64,000 bases of DNA, from the NCBI GenBank assembly GCA_023460855.1, contig JAEWOS010000016.1, positions 62,001-126,000 of the forward strand, given 5' to 3'. This DNA is from Bacteroidota bacterium (GTDB lineage: Bacteria > Bacteroidota > Bacteroidia > Flavobacteriales > Weeksellaceae). Positions 14,514-24,037 of the stretch are shown one piece after another. Every line of letters begins with the position of its first letter. Positions within the stretch are counted from its first letter, which is position 1. Below the pieces are notes generated by a model. That model worked only from the letters and a program-made list of their open reading frames with translations, was not told the DNA's origin and did not search any database. The position numbers were made by a program, and so were the translations under genes.

Positions 14514-16712
14514 TTATTGCGCAGGCATCGTATTATTCTCCTCTTTTCTGTCCTGGTTCAACAGAATCGGAGCTTCGTTTGCCAGTTTGTTTCTGGTCGG
14601 AATTTTATAACTGACACTGATTCCGAAATTTTGAGAATCATATTTGTTCCCAAGAAAAATATTTGAATTATTGTAAAGTGACGTTACAGCGTTTTCGTTG
14701 GTGCGGAATATATCATCCGCAAAAACCGACACCGTAAGCCGGTCTTCCATAAACTTTTTGCTTAAGTTGATATTAAAGCTGTTCATCCACGGCTTTTCCA
14801 TACGGTAATAGAACCAGTTTCCGTGCGTCATATTGATATAATTGGCGACCAGTTTAATTTCTTTCGGAAGCTTTAACTGCAGCATCAGGTTGTACACCCA
14901 AAATCCCTGATTATCATTTTGGGGAAGTTCATGCAGCTGATATCCGGCATAAACGTACAGAAAATTCATATCATCCGGATTGACGTTCAGCTTCATTGTT
15001 TCTTTCAGGCCATCAGTAAAAATCATAAAAGGGACCGGCAAACCGACATTGAAATTATGGATTCTCATCGAATTCACATTGATGAAATTCTGTCTCACAG
15101 TATATGCTTCACGACCATCTACCACAGGATTCGACGGAAAAAAATAACTTTTCTCGGCAATCTGAACATTCTGGTTTTCTGCAACGCTGTAATTGTACCC
15201 GATAAATGCATAATCGAACATGGAAACTTTCACCTCAAAATTGTCGAACACAGTTGGCCGCAGATTCGGATTTCCGCCGAAAATAATATTCCCGTTCTGG
15301 TAATTGGTATTATTCGGATTCAGGGAAGAGATGGATGGCAGCTGTATTTTTTTATTGTAATTCAACGCCAGATATACCCTGCTCATAAAATTGTACTGAA
15401 TGCTGGCATTCGGAAACAAGCGAAACTGATTGAAAGGAATCAGGTCCTGCGTAAGTTCACCGGAAGTAAAATCGAGTGTCTTTCCGGAAATATCATAATT
15501 CTCGACACGGGTTCCCAGTATAAAATCAAATTTTCTATAAGATGCGAGTAATTCTGCATAAGCTGCAGCTGTTTGCCGGTTATAACTTAAATTTCTGATG
15601 CCGCCGGCTTCCGTATTAAAATGAACGTTTTCGAATAGTCCTCCCGCCGAAATTTTGCCTTCGTCCAGAAGATTCAGCGGATGCGAAAAATCTGTCTTGA
15701 AAATTACAATATTCTGTTCGGAGGCGGTTTCATAATGTCCGGTCTGCGATGATGCAGGATAGAATCTTGTACCGTTCTGCGAATATCCGCTCTTATAATT
15801 ATTGTAGGAAGCGTTAAGATCAAGTTTTTGTGCCCTGTCATCGAATTTTACCTGATATGTTATACTTGCATCCTGTCTCAAAACATCTGTTGCGCCCTGA
15901 TCAGTGGTGGTAAAACGCACAAGTGAGGGTGGCGAATCCGAAAACGGCTCGTAGCCCCAGCTTTCCGACTGCGAATCATTATTATTATGGTTGAGATCGT
16001 AATTGAGTAAGAGTTTATCCTGACCGATGTCGAAGGTAACTGCGGATTTCAAAAAATATCCTCGTTGAATCTGTTCCGTGTTAATCTGAGTAATGTCGCC
16101 GACCAAAGATTCCCGGAAACCTTCCCTGTAATTGTGTCCTACATTAAGCTGCCATCCGAAATATTTATTTTTGGCATTGAGCAGGATGGAATTTGAAGTC
16201 CGGTTGCGGTGCCTGTCGTAATTGTTGAAGGAATAACGTCCGGAATATGTTGCCGAAAGATAATTTTTCGCATTTCTGTTCGTGATGATGTTGATTATGG
16301 CACCGCCGGAAGTTGCAGGAAATTCTGCGCCGGGCTGCGTAATAATTTCAACACGGTCCACCGAATTTGCCGGCATGCCGTCGAGAAAACTTTGCAGCTG
16401 ATCTCCGCCAATTCCTAGCGGGCGCCCGTCCATAAACACATCGAGCAGTTTTCCCTGATACATCATCCCTGCAACATCGGAAACAATGAGGCCCGGAAGT
16501 TTTTTCACGCCTTCCATCAAAGTTCCGGTATTCAGGTGCGGCTGTTCAGAAAAATCGAATATGGTGCGGTCTGCTTTCTGTTCAACGGCTTTTTTAGTTT
16601 TGGTGATCGTTACCTCATCAATATTCTTTTCTCTTGGCTTATTTGCAGGTTCCTGCTGTGCCGAAAGAATTGCCGACGCTGCAACCGCTATGATAATCAG
16701 GGACTTTTTCAT
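14514..16712 (-). CDS. TonB-dependent outer membrane receptor (OMP_b-brl type)
   Basis: The 732-residue protein has a signal peptide (1-18, cleavage at LSAQ). A plug domain follows at about 50-150, with LPGLIVSDVAGMMYQ, the RPLGIGGDQLQSFLDGMP segment and VDRVEIITQPGAEFPATSGGAIINI, the typical plug end. The rest is a beta barrel of about 580 residues. It is shorter than SusC-type receptors and lacks the N-terminal carboxypeptidase-regulatory domain common in Bacteroidetes. The short segment before the plug (VDEVTITK-like) resembles a TonB box region. The substrate is unknown; no SusD partner or transporter lies nearby. It is transcribed alone from an exact -7 element. Confidence 0.88.
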   Translation of the reverse strand: MKKSLIIIAVAASAILSAQQEPANKPREKNIDEVTITKTKKAVEQKADRTIFDFSEQPHLNTGTLMEGVKKLPGLIVSDVAGMMYQGKLLDVFMDGRPLGIGGDQLQSFLDGMPANSVDRVEIITQPGAEFPATSGGAIINIITNRNAKNYLSATYSGRYSFNNYDRHRNRTSNSILLNAKNKYFGWQLNVGHNYREGFRESLVGDITQINTEQIQRGYFLKSAVTFDIGQDKLLLNYDLNHNNNDSQSESWGYEPFSDSPPSLVRFTTTDQGATDVLRQDASITYQVKFDDRAQKLDLNASYNNYKSGYSQNGTRFYPASSQTGHYETASEQNIVIFKTDFSHPLNLLDEGKISAGGLFENVHFNTEAGGIRNLSYNRQTAAAYAELLASYRKFDFILGTRVENYDISGKTLDFTSGELTQDLIPFNQFRLFPNASIQYNFMSRVYLALNYNKKIQLPSISSLNPNNTNYQNGNIIFGGNPNLRPTVFDNFEVKVSMFDYAFIGYNYSVAENQNVQIAEKSYFFPSNPVVDGREAYTVRQNFINVNSMRIHNFNVGLPVPFMIFTDGLKETMKLNVNPDDMNFLYVYAGYQLHELPQNDNQGFWVYNLMLQLKLPKEIKLVANYINMTHGNWFYYRMEKPWMNSFNINLSKKFMEDRLTVSVFADDIFRTNENAVTSLYNNSNIFLGNKYDSQNFGISVSYKIPTRNKLANEAPILLNQDRKEENNTMPAQ

Positions 16713-16728
16713 GTGTAAAATTGGGGAG

Positions 16729-16736
16729 CAAAATTA
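16729..16736 (-). promoter_or_regulatory. -7 element TAATTTTG of TonB-dependent receptor gene
   Basis: Exact TAnnTTTG on the minus strand, 16 bases before the ATG at 16712. Confidence 0.6.
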
Positions 16737-16784
16737 ATCAATTGTTTAGTAGAGTACGTATGATATTTGTTACGTCATTGACAC

Positions 16785-16812
16785 AAAAAAACCGCTCATT
16801 TCTGAACGGTTT
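16785..16812 (-). terminator. Terminator of aconitase gene
   Basis: On the minus strand, AAACCGTTC pairs with GAGCGGTTT (one mismatch or wobble) around a six-base loop and runs straight into a T tract (A run 16785-16791 on the plus strand). It sits 24 bases beyond the aconitase stop. Confidence 0.85.
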
Positions 16813-16835
16813 ATAGGTAAGTTTATTGGCTTGCT

Positions 16836-19109
16836 TTAGTTTTCTTCAGCTTCAGCAGCGATCAGATTCAAAGCAGAACCTGCTTTAAACCAGCCGATTT
16901 GTTGCTCGTTATAAGTATGGTTAGCAATTACGGTATCTTTACTTCCGTCTGCATGTACAAATTCCAAAGTCAGCGGTTTCCCCGGTGCAAACTGATCAAG
17001 ATCAAGGAAGTTTACCACATCATCTTCCTGAATTTTATCGTAATCTGCCTTATCGTTGAAAGTCAATCCAAGCATTCCCTGCTTTTTCAGATTGGTTTCG
17101 TGGATACGCGCAAAAGATTTCACCAGAACGGCTCTTACACCAAGATGTCTCGGCTCCATTGCAGCGTGTTCTCTGGAAGAACCTTCACCATAATTTTCAT
17201 CACCAACCACGATGGACGGAATTCCTTCGGCTTTATAAGCGCGCTGTACAGCAGGAACTTCACCGTATTCACCGGTAAGCTGATTTTTCACTTTATTGGT
17301 TTCCATGTTGTAAGCATTCACGGCACCAATAAGCATGTTGTTGGAAATATTATCGAGATGCCCTCTGTATTTCAGCCACGGACCCGCCATAGAAATGTGG
17401 TCGGTGGTACATTTTCCAAATGCTTTAATCAGCACTTTTGCACCTTCAATATTTTTACCGTCCCACGGTGTAAAAGGTTCCAGCAACTGCAGTCTGTCTG
17501 ATGTTGGGCTTACGATTACCTGAACCGCAGATCCGTCTTCAGATGGCGCCTGGTAACCGTTATCCTCCACAGCAAATCCTTTTGCGGGAAGTTCAGAACC
17601 CTGCGGTTCGTTGAGTTTTACCTGTTCTCCTGATTCTGTTGTAAGCGTATCGGAAATCGGGTTGAAATCCAGTCTGCCGGAAATTGCAACCGCTGCAACC
17701 ATCTCCGGAGAAGCTACGAAAGCGTGTGTATTCGGATTTCCGTCGGCTCTTTTTGCGAAGTTTCTGTTGAATGAGTGGATGATGGAGTTTTTTTCTCCTT
17801 TTTCCGCACCTTCTCTGTCCCACTGACCAATACAAGGACCGCAGGCGTTCGTAAAGATTCTCGCATTTTCAAATTTTCTGAAAGAATCGAGGAACCCGTC
17901 TCTTTCAGCGGTAAATTTTACCTGCTCTGAACCCGGATTGATTCCCAGAATTGCTTTTGGCTTCACTCCTTTCGCGACAGCGTCTTCTACGATGGAAGCA
18001 GCTCTGGAAAGATCTTCATAAGATGAGTTGGTACAAGAACCAATCAGTGCCCATTCAACATCAAGAGGCCAACCGTTGGCTTCAGCTTTAGCTCTGAATT
18101 CTGCAACAGGCGTAGCCAAATCTGGTGTGAAAGGTCCGTTTAAATGAGGTGTAAGCTCAGAAAGATTGATTTCAATAACCTGATCGAAGTACTGCTCAGG
18201 GTTTGCATAAACTTCCTCATCCCCTGTTAAATGTTCTGCGATTTGGTCTGCTGCATCTACAACATCCTGTCTGCCTGTTGAAACCAGATATCTTCTCATC
18301 GCGTCATCGTATCCGAAAGTAGAAGTTGTAGCCCCGATTTCAGCACCCATGTTGCAGATCGTTCCTTTTCCTGTTGCAGAAAGTGATTTTGCTCCTTCAC
18401 CGAAATATTCCACGATACAACCTGTTCCTCCTTTTACGGTAAGGATTCCTGCAACTTTCAGAATTACGTCTTTTGCGGAAGTCCAGCCACTCATTTTTCC
18501 GGTAAGTTTAATACCGATCAGTTTTGGCATCTTCAGTTCCCACGGCATTCCGGCCATTACATCCACCGCATCTGCACCACCAACACCGATCGCTACCATT
18601 CCTAGTCCTCCTGCATTTACTGTGTGAGAGTCGGTTCCGATCATCATTCCTCCAGGGAATGCATAATTTTCGAGTACCACCTGGTGAATAATTCCTGCAC
18701 CCGGCTTCCAGAAGCCGATTCCGTATTTATCGCAAACTGAACTCAGGAAATTGAAAACTTCTGAATTTTTGTTGATTCCATCCTGTAAATCCTGTTCTGC
18801 ACCTACTCTTGCCTGAATCAGGTGATCGGCATGTGCTGTGGAAGGTACCGCAACTTTCGATTTTCCTGCACTCATAAACTGCAACAACGCCATTTGTGCG
18901 GTTGCATCCTGCATCGCAACACGGTCCGGAGCAAAATCTACATAAGAATTTCCTCTTTCGTGTGCCTGCGTTGCATTTCCGTCCCAAAGGTGTGTGTACA
19001 GAATTTTTTCTGACAGTGTAAGAGGCTTACCAACTGCTCTTCTCGCAGCTTCGATCCTTTCCGGATAGCGCTCATACACTTTTTTGATCATATCAATGTC
19101 GAAAGTCAT
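16836..19109 (-). CDS. Aconitate hydratase (mitochondrial-type aconitase)
   Basis: With the start at 19109 the protein has 757 residues, begins MTFDIDMIKKVYERYPERIE and is full length for the mitochondrial-type aconitase group typical of Bacteroidetes. It interconverts citrate and isocitrate in the TCA cycle. The three [4Fe-4S] Cys ligands lie in IGSCTNS and ACGPCIG; the HADHLI segment and the C-terminal swivelling domain (EGSSREHAAMEPRHLGVRA) are intact. A longer frame from 19166 would start inside the promoter -7 element and adds an atypical AT-rich N-terminus, so it was rejected. It is monocistronic with a terminator downstream. Confidence 0.94.
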   Translation of the reverse strand: MTFDIDMIKKVYERYPERIEAARRAVGKPLTLSEKILYTHLWDGNATQAHERGNSYVDFAPDRVAMQDATAQMALLQFMSAGKSKVAVPSTAHADHLIQARVGAEQDLQDGINKNSEVFNFLSSVCDKYGIGFWKPGAGIIHQVVLENYAFPGGMMIGTDSHTVNAGGLGMVAIGVGGADAVDVMAGMPWELKMPKLIGIKLTGKMSGWTSAKDVILKVAGILTVKGGTGCIVEYFGEGAKSLSATGKGTICNMGAEIGATTSTFGYDDAMRRYLVSTGRQDVVDAADQIAEHLTGDEEVYANPEQYFDQVIEINLSELTPHLNGPFTPDLATPVAEFRAKAEANGWPLDVEWALIGSCTNSSYEDLSRAASIVEDAVAKGVKPKAILGINPGSEQVKFTAERDGFLDSFRKFENARIFTNACGPCIGQWDREGAEKGEKNSIIHSFNRNFAKRADGNPNTHAFVASPEMVAAVAISGRLDFNPISDTLTTESGEQVKLNEPQGSELPAKGFAVEDNGYQAPSEDGSAVQVIVSPTSDRLQLLEPFTPWDGKNIEGAKVLIKAFGKCTTDHISMAGPWLKYRGHLDNISNNMLIGAVNAYNMETNKVKNQLTGEYGEVPAVQRAYKAEGIPSIVVGDENYGEGSSREHAAMEPRHLGVRAVLVKSFARIHETNLKKQGMLGLTFNDKADYDKIQEDDVVNFLDLDQFAPGKPLTLEFVHADGSKDTVIANHTYNEQQIGWFKAGSALNLIAAEAEEN

Positions 19110-19153
19110 AAGATATACTATTTTGATTTTTTTAAATATAAGAAAAACTTGTC

Positions 19154-19161
19154 CAAATTTA
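19154..19161 (-). promoter_or_regulatory. -7 element TAAATTTG of aconitase gene
   Basis: Exact TAnnTTTG on the minus strand, 44 bases before the chosen ATG at 19109 and overlapping the codons just after the rejected ATG at 19166. Confidence 0.55.
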
Positions 19162-19302
19162 ATCATTTTTGAACTTTCTGATTTCTATTTTGATTCAGAT
19201 TATTAATAAGTTCAACATAAAATATCACTTAACATTAAAAACCCGCATTAATTGTGAAAAATTTCATAATAAAGCTGTAAAGAAGTTTAGCTTTCAGACA
19301 GT

Positions 19303-19310
19303 TATATTTG
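19303..19310 (+). promoter_or_regulatory. -7 element TATATTTG
   Basis: Exact TAnnTTTG, 23 bases before the ATG of the sugar dehydrogenase gene at 19334. Confidence 0.6.
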
Positions 19311-19333
19311 CTAAATACGAAAAATAATCAGTT

Positions 19334-20545
19334 ATGACAAAGTTTCCTTTAGCAATACTCCTTTTAGCAGGTGTTCTTTCTTGCAAGAACGGAAATATTG
19401 AACAGGCGGATGAAGCCGCAGCAAACGGCCAAAACCCTGAAACCAAAAGCCGAAATACAGATATTGCGCCCGCCTTCACAGGACAAACGAGGGTTGCGGG
19501 GGTTACAACCAGTACACCGATTAATGTTCAGGCCATAGCACAAAACCTTGGAAAACCCTGGGCAATCGTTAACTTTCCGAATAACCGTTTCCTGATTACA
19601 GAAAAATCCGGTAAAGCATATATTGTTAGTAACGACGGTGCTTCCGTGAACAACGTTTCCGGATTTCCTGCAGTAGATGATAAAGGACAGGGCGGATTAC
19701 TTGACATTGCGCTGGATCCTGGTTTTTCCGGCAACCGGACGCTGTACTGGAGTTACTCCGAAAAAGTAGGCAACGGAAACCATACCGCTGTGGCAAAAGG
19801 AACACTTTCTGCTGACGAATCAACGATACAGAATCCAACAGTAATTTTCCGTGCCACTCCAACGTATGACGGTGATAAGCATTACGGAAGCAGGCTGCTG
19901 TTTGACAGTGACGGAAATCTTTATGTTTCTACCGGTGAAAGATCGGATATGGCAACAAGACCTTTGGCCCAGGATCAGCAGTCGTATCTTGGAAAACTGT
20001 TGAAAATTACCAAAGACGGTGCTCCTGCAGCATCCAATCCGCAAATCAGTGGCTGGAAACCCGAAATCGTTTCCACCGGGCACAGAAATCCGCAGGGAAT
20101 CGCTATTCATCCTGTAACCGGCGAGCTTTGGCTTAATGAAATGGGACCACAGGGCGGAGATGAAGTAAACCGTATTGAAGCAGGAAAAAATTACGGATGG
20201 CCAACAATAACCTATGGTGAAGAATACAGCGGCGCAACCATCGGTGACGGTATCGGGCAGAAAGCCGGTCTTGAACAGCCGGTATATTTCTGGGACCCGG
20301 TAGTTTCTCCTAGTGGCATGGATTTCTATACCGGAAATATCGCAGAATGGAAAAACAATCTGATGATCGCCTGTCTTTCAGGAAAAAAAATTGTTAGACT
20401 TGTCATCGAAAACAATAAAGTTGTCGGCGAAGAATGGCTTGCGGTAGACAAAAATGAAAGATTCCGTGACCTGGTGAGCGGTGCTGACGGAAATATGTAC
20501 GCCGTAACCGACAGCGGAAAACTGTATAAAATTTCCAAACAATAA
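19334..20545 (+). CDS. PQQ-dependent sugar dehydrogenase family lipoprotein (glucose/sorbosone dehydrogenase fold)
   Basis: The 403-residue protein has a lipoprotein signal (lipobox LSC, Cys17) and a six-bladed beta-propeller of the GSDH family. Visible signatures are LGKPWAIVNFPNNRFLITEKSG, GGLLDIALDPGF, GSRLLFDSDGNLYVSTGER, LGKLLKI, GHRNPQGIAIHP and GELWLNEMGPQGGDEVNRI followed by GKNYGWPTITYGEEYSG. The conserved HRNPQ Arg and the NEMGPQGGDE segment contribute to PQQ and calcium binding in soluble glucose dehydrogenase. It would oxidise sugars or related polyols at the membrane surface if PQQ is available. No PQQ synthesis genes are in the window, so activity as holoenzyme is unproven. Confidence 0.88.
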   Translation: MTKFPLAILLLAGVLSCKNGNIEQADEAAANGQNPETKSRNTDIAPAFTGQTRVAGVTTSTPINVQAIAQNLGKPWAIVNFPNNRFLITEKSGKAYIVSNDGASVNNVSGFPAVDDKGQGGLLDIALDPGFSGNRTLYWSYSEKVGNGNHTAVAKGTLSADESTIQNPTVIFRATPTYDGDKHYGSRLLFDSDGNLYVSTGERSDMATRPLAQDQQSYLGKLLKITKDGAPAASNPQISGWKPEIVSTGHRNPQGIAIHPVTGELWLNEMGPQGGDEVNRIEAGKNYGWPTITYGEEYSGATIGDGIGQKAGLEQPVYFWDPVVSPSGMDFYTGNIAEWKNNLMIACLSGKKIVRLVIENNKVVGEEWLAVDKNERFRDLVSGADGNMYAVTDSGKLYKISKQ

Positions 20546-20555
20546 TATTTAGATA

Positions 20556-20563
20556 TATCTTTG
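20556..20563 (+). promoter_or_regulatory. -7 element TATCTTTG
   Basis: Exact TAnnTTTG, 17 bases before the ATG at 20581, so the following gene has its own promoter although only 35 bases separate it from the preceding one. Confidence 0.6.
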
Positions 20564-20580
20564 AACCGTAAATTAAGATT

Positions 20581-21108
20581 ATGAAAAAACTATTTCTGAC
20601 AGCTGCTATTGCTGCCTTTGGAATTGCCTCTGCCCAAAACGACGCTTTTCGCGGAGCAGGCGATATGAGACTGAATCTGGGTGCTAATATTCAAAGCGGC
20701 GGTGCCGGGATCGTAACGTCATTAGACGTTGGGCTTGGTGAAAGCTTTTCTGTAGGAGCTCAGGCAGGATATCTTCTGGGCGTTGAAGAAGAAGTAACCG
20801 GCGGAAAAGCCCGTGCTGAACACAGATTTGACGTAAAAGCGCGTGCGAACGCTCACCTTGGTGATGTGATCGGTTTGCCTGAAAATTTCGACATTTATCC
20901 AGGTCTGAATTTGGGGCTTAAGAATTTCGGCGCGCATGCCGGTGTACGTTACTTCTTCGATAAAGGCTTTGGGGTATTTGCTGAAACACAGTTCCCTATC
21001 GCCAAATATAATAAAGAAGGAATCCGTTACAGAAGGTTTAACAACCAGTTTGCCTTCCTGATCGGAGCGTCTTTCGATTTAAACAGAGGCGGAGGTTCAG
21101 TGGATTAA
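20581..21108 (+). CDS. Outer-membrane beta-barrel protein of unknown function (DUF6646-like)
   Basis: The 175-residue protein has a Sec signal peptide (1-19, IASAQ). The mature part has about eight amphipathic beta segments with Gly/aromatic girdles (for example DMRLNLGANIQ, SFSVGAQAGYLLG, FAFLIGASFDL), fitting a small eight-stranded barrel. The overall pattern, including DIYPGLNLGLKNFGAHAGVRYF, resembles what I recall as the flavobacterial DUF6646 group, whose function is unknown. This could not be confirmed here. It is transcribed from its own promoter and closed by a strong terminator, suggesting an abundant single-gene transcript. Confidence 0.75.
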   Translation: MKKLFLTAAIAAFGIASAQNDAFRGAGDMRLNLGANIQSGGAGIVTSLDVGLGESFSVGAQAGYLLGVEEEVTGGKARAEHRFDVKARANAHLGDVIGLPENFDIYPGLNLGLKNFGAHAGVRYFFDKGFGVFAETQFPIAKYNKEGIRYRRFNNQFAFLIGASFDLNRGGGSVD

Positions 21109-21130
21109 ATCACATATGATCAATAACATT

Positions 21131-21163
21131 AAGGAGGTCTGCTTTTGTCGGCCTCCTTTTTTA
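21131..21163 (+). terminator. Rho-independent terminator
   Basis: AAGGAGG (21131-21137) pairs with CCTCCTT (21152-21158), loop of 14 bases, followed by a run of T to 21162. Confidence 0.85.
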
Positions 21164-21283
21164 TTGCACCATTGTGATGTTAGATTATATTTTATCGCTT
21201 ATTTATTTCAAGATTTTGAACAACCCTTTTTTGAAGTTTTGAAAACAGTTAATTTTAACTTTTAATCCCTAAGAATAAATGAT

Positions 21284-21787
21284 ATGAAATCCCTTTACCT
21301 TTCCCTGCTTGCAGTAGGTTTGCTCGCGTCGTGTACTGCGACTACAAAGACTTATACCATTATGCCGAAAAGCGGCACAGACACGCAGGGAACTGCTAAA
21401 CTAACCAAGAAAGGAAAAACCGTGGAACTTGACCTGAATGTGTATCAACTGAAGCGCAATTCACTGCATGCAGCACACATCCACGAATTTGGGGACTGCT
21501 CTGCAGCGGACGGCAGTTCTGCAGGCGGACACTGGAATCCTACTAATGAAAATCATGGTAAATGGGGAGCCGGACAACATCATTCCGGTGATTTGGGAAA
21601 TCTGAAAACTGATGCGAAGGGAACAGCACGACTTGTTATGAGTTCTGATAAGTGGTGTCTTGGCTGTATGGATAAGTCAAAAAATCTGTACGGAAAATCG
21701 ATCATTATCCATTCAAAAGCAGATGATTTCAGAACGCAGCCAACCGGAAATGCGGGCGGCAGAGTCGGATGTATCGAGATCAAATAA
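21284..21787 (+). CDS. sodC: Superoxide dismutase [Cu-Zn], lipoprotein
   Basis: The 167-residue protein has lipobox LASC (Cys17), so it is membrane-anchored in the periplasm or on the surface. Metal ligands are all recognisable: Cu by His65, His67, His83 and His143; Zn by His83, His91, His100 and Asp103. Arg160 in the TGNAGGR loop guides superoxide, and Cys72-Cys163 form the usual disulfide. An extra CxxC pair (Cys125, Cys128) sits in the electrostatic loop, a variation I recall from other Bacteroidetes SodC. It removes superoxide outside the cytoplasm. It is a single-gene unit ending in a near-perfect terminator. Confidence 0.94.
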   Translation: MKSLYLSLLAVGLLASCTATTKTYTIMPKSGTDTQGTAKLTKKGKTVELDLNVYQLKRNSLHAAHIHEFGDCSAADGSSAGGHWNPTNENHGKWGAGQHHSGDLGNLKTDAKGTARLVMSSDKWCLGCMDKSKNLYGKSIIIHSKADDFRTQPTGNAGGRVGCIEIK

Positions 21788-21810
21788 ATTTTCAATAATT
21801 GATAACACAG

Positions 21811-21838
21811 AGTTCCGGAATGATTCCGGAACTTTTTT
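21811..21838 (+). terminator. Strong terminator of sodC
   Basis: Perfect 10-base-pair stem AGTTCCGGAA (21811-21820) / TTCCGGAACT (21824-21833) with a three-base loop and a T run to 21838. Confidence 0.92.
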
Positions 21839-21846
21839 ATCCGGTA

Positions 21847-23052
21847 CTACCGGTTATTTAGATGCTTCGCAATCAGCCACGCTTCGCTCCAGCAAGCCTG
21901 AAAATTAAATCCGCCGGTTACCGCATCAATATTCAGAACTTCGCCAGCTATATAGAAATCAGGCAGTTTTTTGGAGGCCATGTTTTTAAAATCTATTTCT
22001 TTGAGCGCAACTCCTCCTGCAGTAACAAACTCATCCTTGAAAGTAGATTTGCCGGTAACCTCAAAGGTTTTTTGACAAAGATTCTGTAAAATGGCAGATA
22101 TTTCTTTCTTAGAAAGCTGGGATAATTGTTTTTGAGGATCAACAGCTGAAACCGCAAGTAATTTTTTCCAGAATCTGCCGGTAACATCGAAAATCTTAGC
22201 CTGTGAAATGCTTCTTTTGGGGTTATTCTGCCGGTATTCCTGCAGCAGTTCCTCTGCTTCGTAAATCGTTTTGCCGATAAAATTCACCATTAACTCAAAG
22301 TGATAATCCAACTCATGAAGCTCTCTTGCTTTCCATGCGGAAATTTTCAGAATTGCAGGCCCGGAAAGTCCCCAGTGCGTAATAAGCAGCGGTCCGCTTT
22401 CTTCAGTTTTCAGGGACGCAATAGAAACTTCCGCATATTCAAAAACGGTTCCCGGTAAATCGCTGATAAGTTCATCGGAAATATTAAAAGTAAACAGAGA
22501 AGGAACCGGAGCAACGAGACTGTGCCCCAAATTTTCCAGAATAGAAAGCGATTTCGTTGAGCTGCCCGTCGTGAATATCACTATATCTGCATCAAAATGC
22601 TCTTTCGCGGCTGTAATCCGGTACCGGTTTTCCGTTCTTTCGATTTGTTTTACGGTACATTTCGTGCGGATCTCAACTTGATTACAAGCTGCTTCTTTAA
22701 GCAGAATATTGATGACCGACTGCGAAGAATCAGAATCCGGAAAGATGCGGCCATCGTCTTCAATTTTGAGATTTACACCGCGACTCTCGAACCAGTCCAT
22801 GGTATCACCGGGCTGAAATTTTGTAAATACACTGATCAGTTCCTTATTTCCTCTCGGATAAAATTTAACGAGTTCCTTCAGATCAAAACAACCATGGGTG
22901 ACGTTACATCTTCCACCACCGGAAACCCTCACTTTCTGCAAAACCTCCGAGTTCTGTTCAAGTATTGTGATATCGTACATGTTTCCGTCAAGATTTGCAG
23001 CACAGAAAAAACCCGCTGCTCCTCCTCCTATGATTACGACTTTCTTTCGCAT
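21847..23052 (-). CDS. HI0933-family FAD-dependent oxidoreductase (BaiN/RdsA-like)
   Basis: The 401-residue flavoprotein opens with the dinucleotide-binding fold VVIIGGGAAGFFCA. The family signature KVRVSGGGRCNVTHG follows at about 40-54, then FYPRGNKELISVF and the DDGRIFPDSDSSQSV segment. The C-terminal part (FVTAGGVALKEID, then AGEVLNIDAVTGGFNFQACWSE) closes the FAD domain. Members are annotated as aminoacetone oxidase-family or reductase-type flavoenzymes; the natural substrate is not established for this protein. It lies 50 bases after brkB and is the last gene of the tamB-tamL-brkB operon, with no internal promoter seen. Confidence 0.88.
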   Translation of the reverse strand: MRKKVVIIGGGAAGFFCAANLDGNMYDITILEQNSEVLQKVRVSGGGRCNVTHGCFDLKELVKFYPRGNKELISVFTKFQPGDTMDWFESRGVNLKIEDDGRIFPDSDSSQSVINILLKEAACNQVEIRTKCTVKQIERTENRYRITAAKEHFDADIVIFTTGSSTKSLSILENLGHSLVAPVPSLFTFNISDELISDLPGTVFEYAEVSIASLKTEESGPLLITHWGLSGPAILKISAWKARELHELDYHFELMVNFIGKTIYEAEELLQEYRQNNPKRSISQAKIFDVTGRFWKKLLAVSAVDPQKQLSQLSKKEISAILQNLCQKTFEVTGKSTFKDEFVTAGGVALKEIDFKNMASKKLPDFYIAGEVLNIDAVTGGFNFQACWSEAWLIAKHLNNR

Positions 23053-23102
23053 GCAGAAATTTAGTTAAAAATATAAATAGCGAACAAACGCGCGGAAACT
23101 GA

Positions 23103-24017
23103 TTATTTCTCTTTCTTCTGCGGGCTTAGTTTCAGCCAGCTCCACTGCGCATGTTTTGCAGGAATAATTCCGAGTCCTTTCGCTTCGGAATATACTTTGG
23201 TAAACGCGGCTCCGAAAAATAAAATCATGCACGAATAATTCACCCACATCATGATAATAATGACGGTTCCGGCAGCGCCAAAAGCTGATGCCGGTTTCAA
23301 ATGTGCAAAATAAAGGCTCAACAGAAATTTTCCGAAAGTAAACAGCAATGCCGTAACAAATGCTCCTGCCCAGACAGATTTCCACCTGATTTTCGCGTCG
23401 GGCAGAATTTTATAAATAAGCCCAAAAATAAGAACCATTACCAGGAATCCTAGTGTAAAGTTTGCAATCTGAATCAGATTATACGTCTGTGTTCCAAGCC
23501 ATGTTGTGATCAGGACATTAAACAGGCTTACAAGCGACGATAGAAGCATTGTACTTATCAACAGTAACCCGATTACGATAATCATGACCAATGAATTCAC
23601 ACGATTCAGCAGGAATTCCAAAATTGCTTTTTCAGGCTGGGCTTCTACGCTCCAGATGCTGTTCAATGATTTCTGTAACTGAAAAAATAAAGTGGTGGCT
23701 CCGAAAACAAGCGAAATAACGCCCACGGTTTTCATCAACCAGTTTTGTTTGTCTACGAGTGTTGCAGCGATGATGCCTTCCAGCGTTTCGGAAACTTCTT
23801 TTCCCATTACATCGCCAATCTGCCGGCTCAGTTCACCACGAATTGCTTCTTCTCCCAGAATATTTCCCGCAACCCAGATAATGATGATTAGGACGCCGGG
23901 AATTGAAAAAACTGCGGAATAGGCCAGGCTCATACTGTCTTTGGTTGCAGTAGAACCACTCCATTCCTGAAAGGTTTTTTTCAGAATTTTCCAGTAGAAG
24001 TTTAGCGTTTCAACCAT
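23103..24017 (-). CDS. YihY/BrkB family inner-membrane protein
   Basis: The 304-residue protein has six predicted membrane helices and the family sequence SMSLAYSAVFSIPGVLIIII near the N-terminus, LFQLQKSLNSIW in the middle and GAAGTVIIIMMWVNYSCMILFFGAAFTKVY near the C-terminus. The YihY/BrkB family was once called ribonuclease BN by mistake; its real role is unknown, with transport or envelope functions proposed. It lies 20 bases after tamL and 50 before the flavoprotein gene, so it is part of the same transcript as the TamB/TamL envelope module. That neighbourhood is compatible with an envelope function. Confidence 0.88.
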   Translation of the reverse strand: MVETLNFYWKILKKTFQEWSGSTATKDSMSLAYSAVFSIPGVLIIIIWVAGNILGEEAIRGELSRQIGDVMGKEVSETLEGIIAATLVDKQNWLMKTVGVISLVFGATTLFFQLQKSLNSIWSVEAQPEKAILEFLLNRVNSLVMIIVIGLLLISTMLLSSLVSLFNVLITTWLGTQTYNLIQIANFTLGFLVMVLIFGLIYKILPDAKIRWKSVWAGAFVTALLFTFGKFLLSLYFAHLKPASAFGAAGTVIIIMMWVNYSCMILFFGAAFTKVYSEAKGLGIIPAKHAQWSWLKLSPQKKEK

Positions 24018-24037
24018 AGGAATTTTCTGATTTTGTT